A DNA stretch of 64,000 nt from Cycas panzhihuaensis (Eukaryota; Cycadophyta), in NCBI GenBank assembly GCA_023213395.1, contig CM041465.1, forward strand, positions 127,603,741 through 127,667,740. Direction: 5' to 3'. A program made the position numbers and the translations under genes. Positions 62,411 through 64,000 of the stretch are shown in pieces. The notes under the pieces were generated by a model. That model saw nothing but the letters and a program-made list of their open reading frames with translations, was not told the DNA's origin and ran no database searches. How positions within the stretch are numbered: the first letter of the stretch is position 1; every line of letters begins with the position of its first letter.

Positions 62411-63436
62411 CTATCTTCCATTTTGATTCATGTCCTTATGTCGAAAGCCCCAAATGATAGACATTAGTTAGATTTCCACTAATTAAAGACAAATCTTTTA
62501 CTGTAGACAAATTAATAATGACCACACTTTTAGATCTAAGCACTTTCCTATGCAATAAGTTTGTAGGAAAATCAATAAATCTAAAATTGAGAGATATTAA
62601 AAGATTTAATGAGGTAATCAAAGAGAAGACATAGATAAAAATTTTAATTAAGAGTGATTTAATATTTTCTATAGTTTAAAAAATTTAAATTAATTTCATA
62701 TTTTTCTTTAATTTCATAGTAAGTACCCCTTTATCACTAAGTTACATGTCATATAATGGAGCTAGCATAACCAAACACTTATTTAAAAGGAGCTTATTAG
62801 TATTTTAAAGGAGCCTTTTTCATTTTTAAATATGTACTTTTATTTAGACAACTGTAGCTTTCATGTTTAGACTCCAATGTTTTAACTAGTTGACTTATTG
62901 TAATCCTTATTTCCACCACTTCAAAATGAGTAGTTTTATTTATATGTTGGGTTTCTTTTTTATAGTCATTTTAATATCTAAAAGTTAAAGAAGTTTTTTA
63001 TAACATTTTTATTTATCAAGAGGGTTTATTAAAATTATTGCTTACTTGTACTCTTGCAGTTTTAACTTTCTTATATGATTTTAGAATTTAATTCCATTTA
63101 ACACATTAAATTCTTGACTCATTCACCTTTAAGACCAATGGTCATATTCTTATATTTAACTTTATTTGATGTGAAATTTTAAATTAAAAAATTAATGCAT
63201 ATTTTATAATCTTCCTTTGAGATGACCTAAGTAAAAAATTACTCATTATAATCTAAAATTTAATTTAAAAATTATTATTTTAAGGTGTTAGAATTTTAAT
63301 TTAGATATGTGCACATGTCTTGGAGTTGAAGTGGGATAACTTGTGGTGTAGTCTAGTGATTTTTAGTGAATTTCATTACATTTCCCTTGATTTTCAAAAT
63401 ACCTTTTAACTTTACTTTTTAAAGTATCTTTTCATC
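62411..63436. other. Unassigned DNA before the last gag
   Basis: AT-rich text without a recognised domain. As the next feature is a copia gag, this should include that element's leader and LTR, but no primer site or LTR end could be identified. TGTTAGAATTTTAATT near 63290 is a possible but unsupported LTR start. Confidence 0.4.
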
Positions 63437-64000
63437 ATGTCTTTAAGCATCAATAATGTGATGGTTCTAAACTTTGATGGTTCAAATTATATAAATTAAA
63501 GTAGGCAAATAAAGCCTATATTTATCTCTAAGGACATGTGGGATTTAAATTGCAATGTCTATAATGTACTAGCTCAGAATGCTCTTATAAATGAAATTAA
63601 ACTCTTCAAAGAGAATGAAAAGAGGGATAATAAGGCACTTATCTTCATCTTTTATGCTTTTGAGGATTACATCCATTTAAGACAAAGTGATACAAAGACT
63701 TTTAAAAAAGATTAGGATATGTTCAAGACTATATATAAGATAGTTTTGAGAATTATTGAATAAGTCATATCAAGTGAGTCATAAACTATATCACCAAAGT
63801 TCAAGGGCTAGTCAATCGAATGAGAGATCTAAGGGAAGATACTAATGAGTAAAGAATAGTGGAAAAGGTATTAAGAAATGTAAGAAAAGTTAAGAAATTT
63901 AAGATAGTAACTACTTGTATGAAAGTACTAAAGGACCTCACCATAATGAAGGTTAGTAAACTAGTAGTTTTTTGCTTATAATAGAAGAAAATAAGAATGG
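63437..64000 (+). pseudogene. Copia gag remnant running off the window (element H)
   Basis: The frame opens with ATG at 63437: MSLSINNVMVLNFDGSNY is the usual copia gag N-terminus. It continues with ISKDMWDL, then KRDNKALIFIFYAFEDYI. A frame change follows near 63770, after which YITKVQGLVNRMRDLRED and VVEKVLRNV-like text (RIVEKVLRNVRK) and LKDLTIMKVSKLV give the gag C-terminal half. Stops occur at Trp and Gln positions. The rest of the element lies beyond 64000. Non-functional. Confidence 0.82.

Overview
This window looks like nuclear DNA of a seed plant and is made almost entirely of decayed retrotransposons. The evidence is tRNA-Met-type primer binding sites (TGGTATCAGAGC and mutated forms), Ty1/copia and Ty3/gypsy polyprotein remnants, a plant-type L1 LINE with zf-RVT and RNase H domains, and a U2 snRNA fragment. 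It is very AT-rich. Stops often sit where the family has Gln or Trp, and zinc-knuckle Cys codons have become Tyr, which is the pattern expected from deamination of methylated cytosines. Nothing fixes the species; plants with deamination-driven low GC (for example the gymnosperm Welwitschia) would fit, but this is only a guess. I found no intact host gene, tRNA, rRNA or CRISPR array.

Region 1 (1-3069): unassigned AT-rich DNA with weak internal repeats.

Region 2 (3070-28239): a four-element nested stack. The oldest element, R1, is a minus-strand LTR element with no recognised genes. Copia A (+, 3155-10658, TSD ATAAT) sits inside its left LTR. Copia B (-, 13853-27976, TSD ATATC) sits inside its right LTR. 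A gypsy element (+, 16712-23420, TSD TTTCT, LTRs about 97% identical) interrupts the integrase of Copia B. The 5' leader of Copia A carries a U2 snRNA pseudogene and an unusual GC-richer segment.

Region 3 (29531-39015): element C, a minus-strand LTR element carrying only a gag-like remnant (TR-GAG-like). It is interrupted by a near full-length LINE (32054-38186) with a 16-bp target duplication. The LINE has lost the RT segment that should hold the FADD motif.

Region 4 (39021-50186): unassigned DNA with a decayed ~56-bp periodic repeat, then element E, a gypsy-type element with 1.12-kb repeats at both ends. Its leader holds a 29-bp minisatellite and a long (TA)n tract. It has gag and protease, then a second gag-like segment, and an RT that stops abruptly at the right repeat.

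Region 5 (51150-57991): element F (+), a gag-only copia-like element, with element D (-, 51791-55838) inserted in it. D is a relative of C and has an array of five primer-binding-site-like motifs.

Region 6 (57992-64000): unassigned DNA, a small minus-strand LTR element G (59628-62410) without recognised genes, and the start of another copia gag running off the end of the window.

No element looks able to move by itself. Their order of insertion can be read from the nesting.
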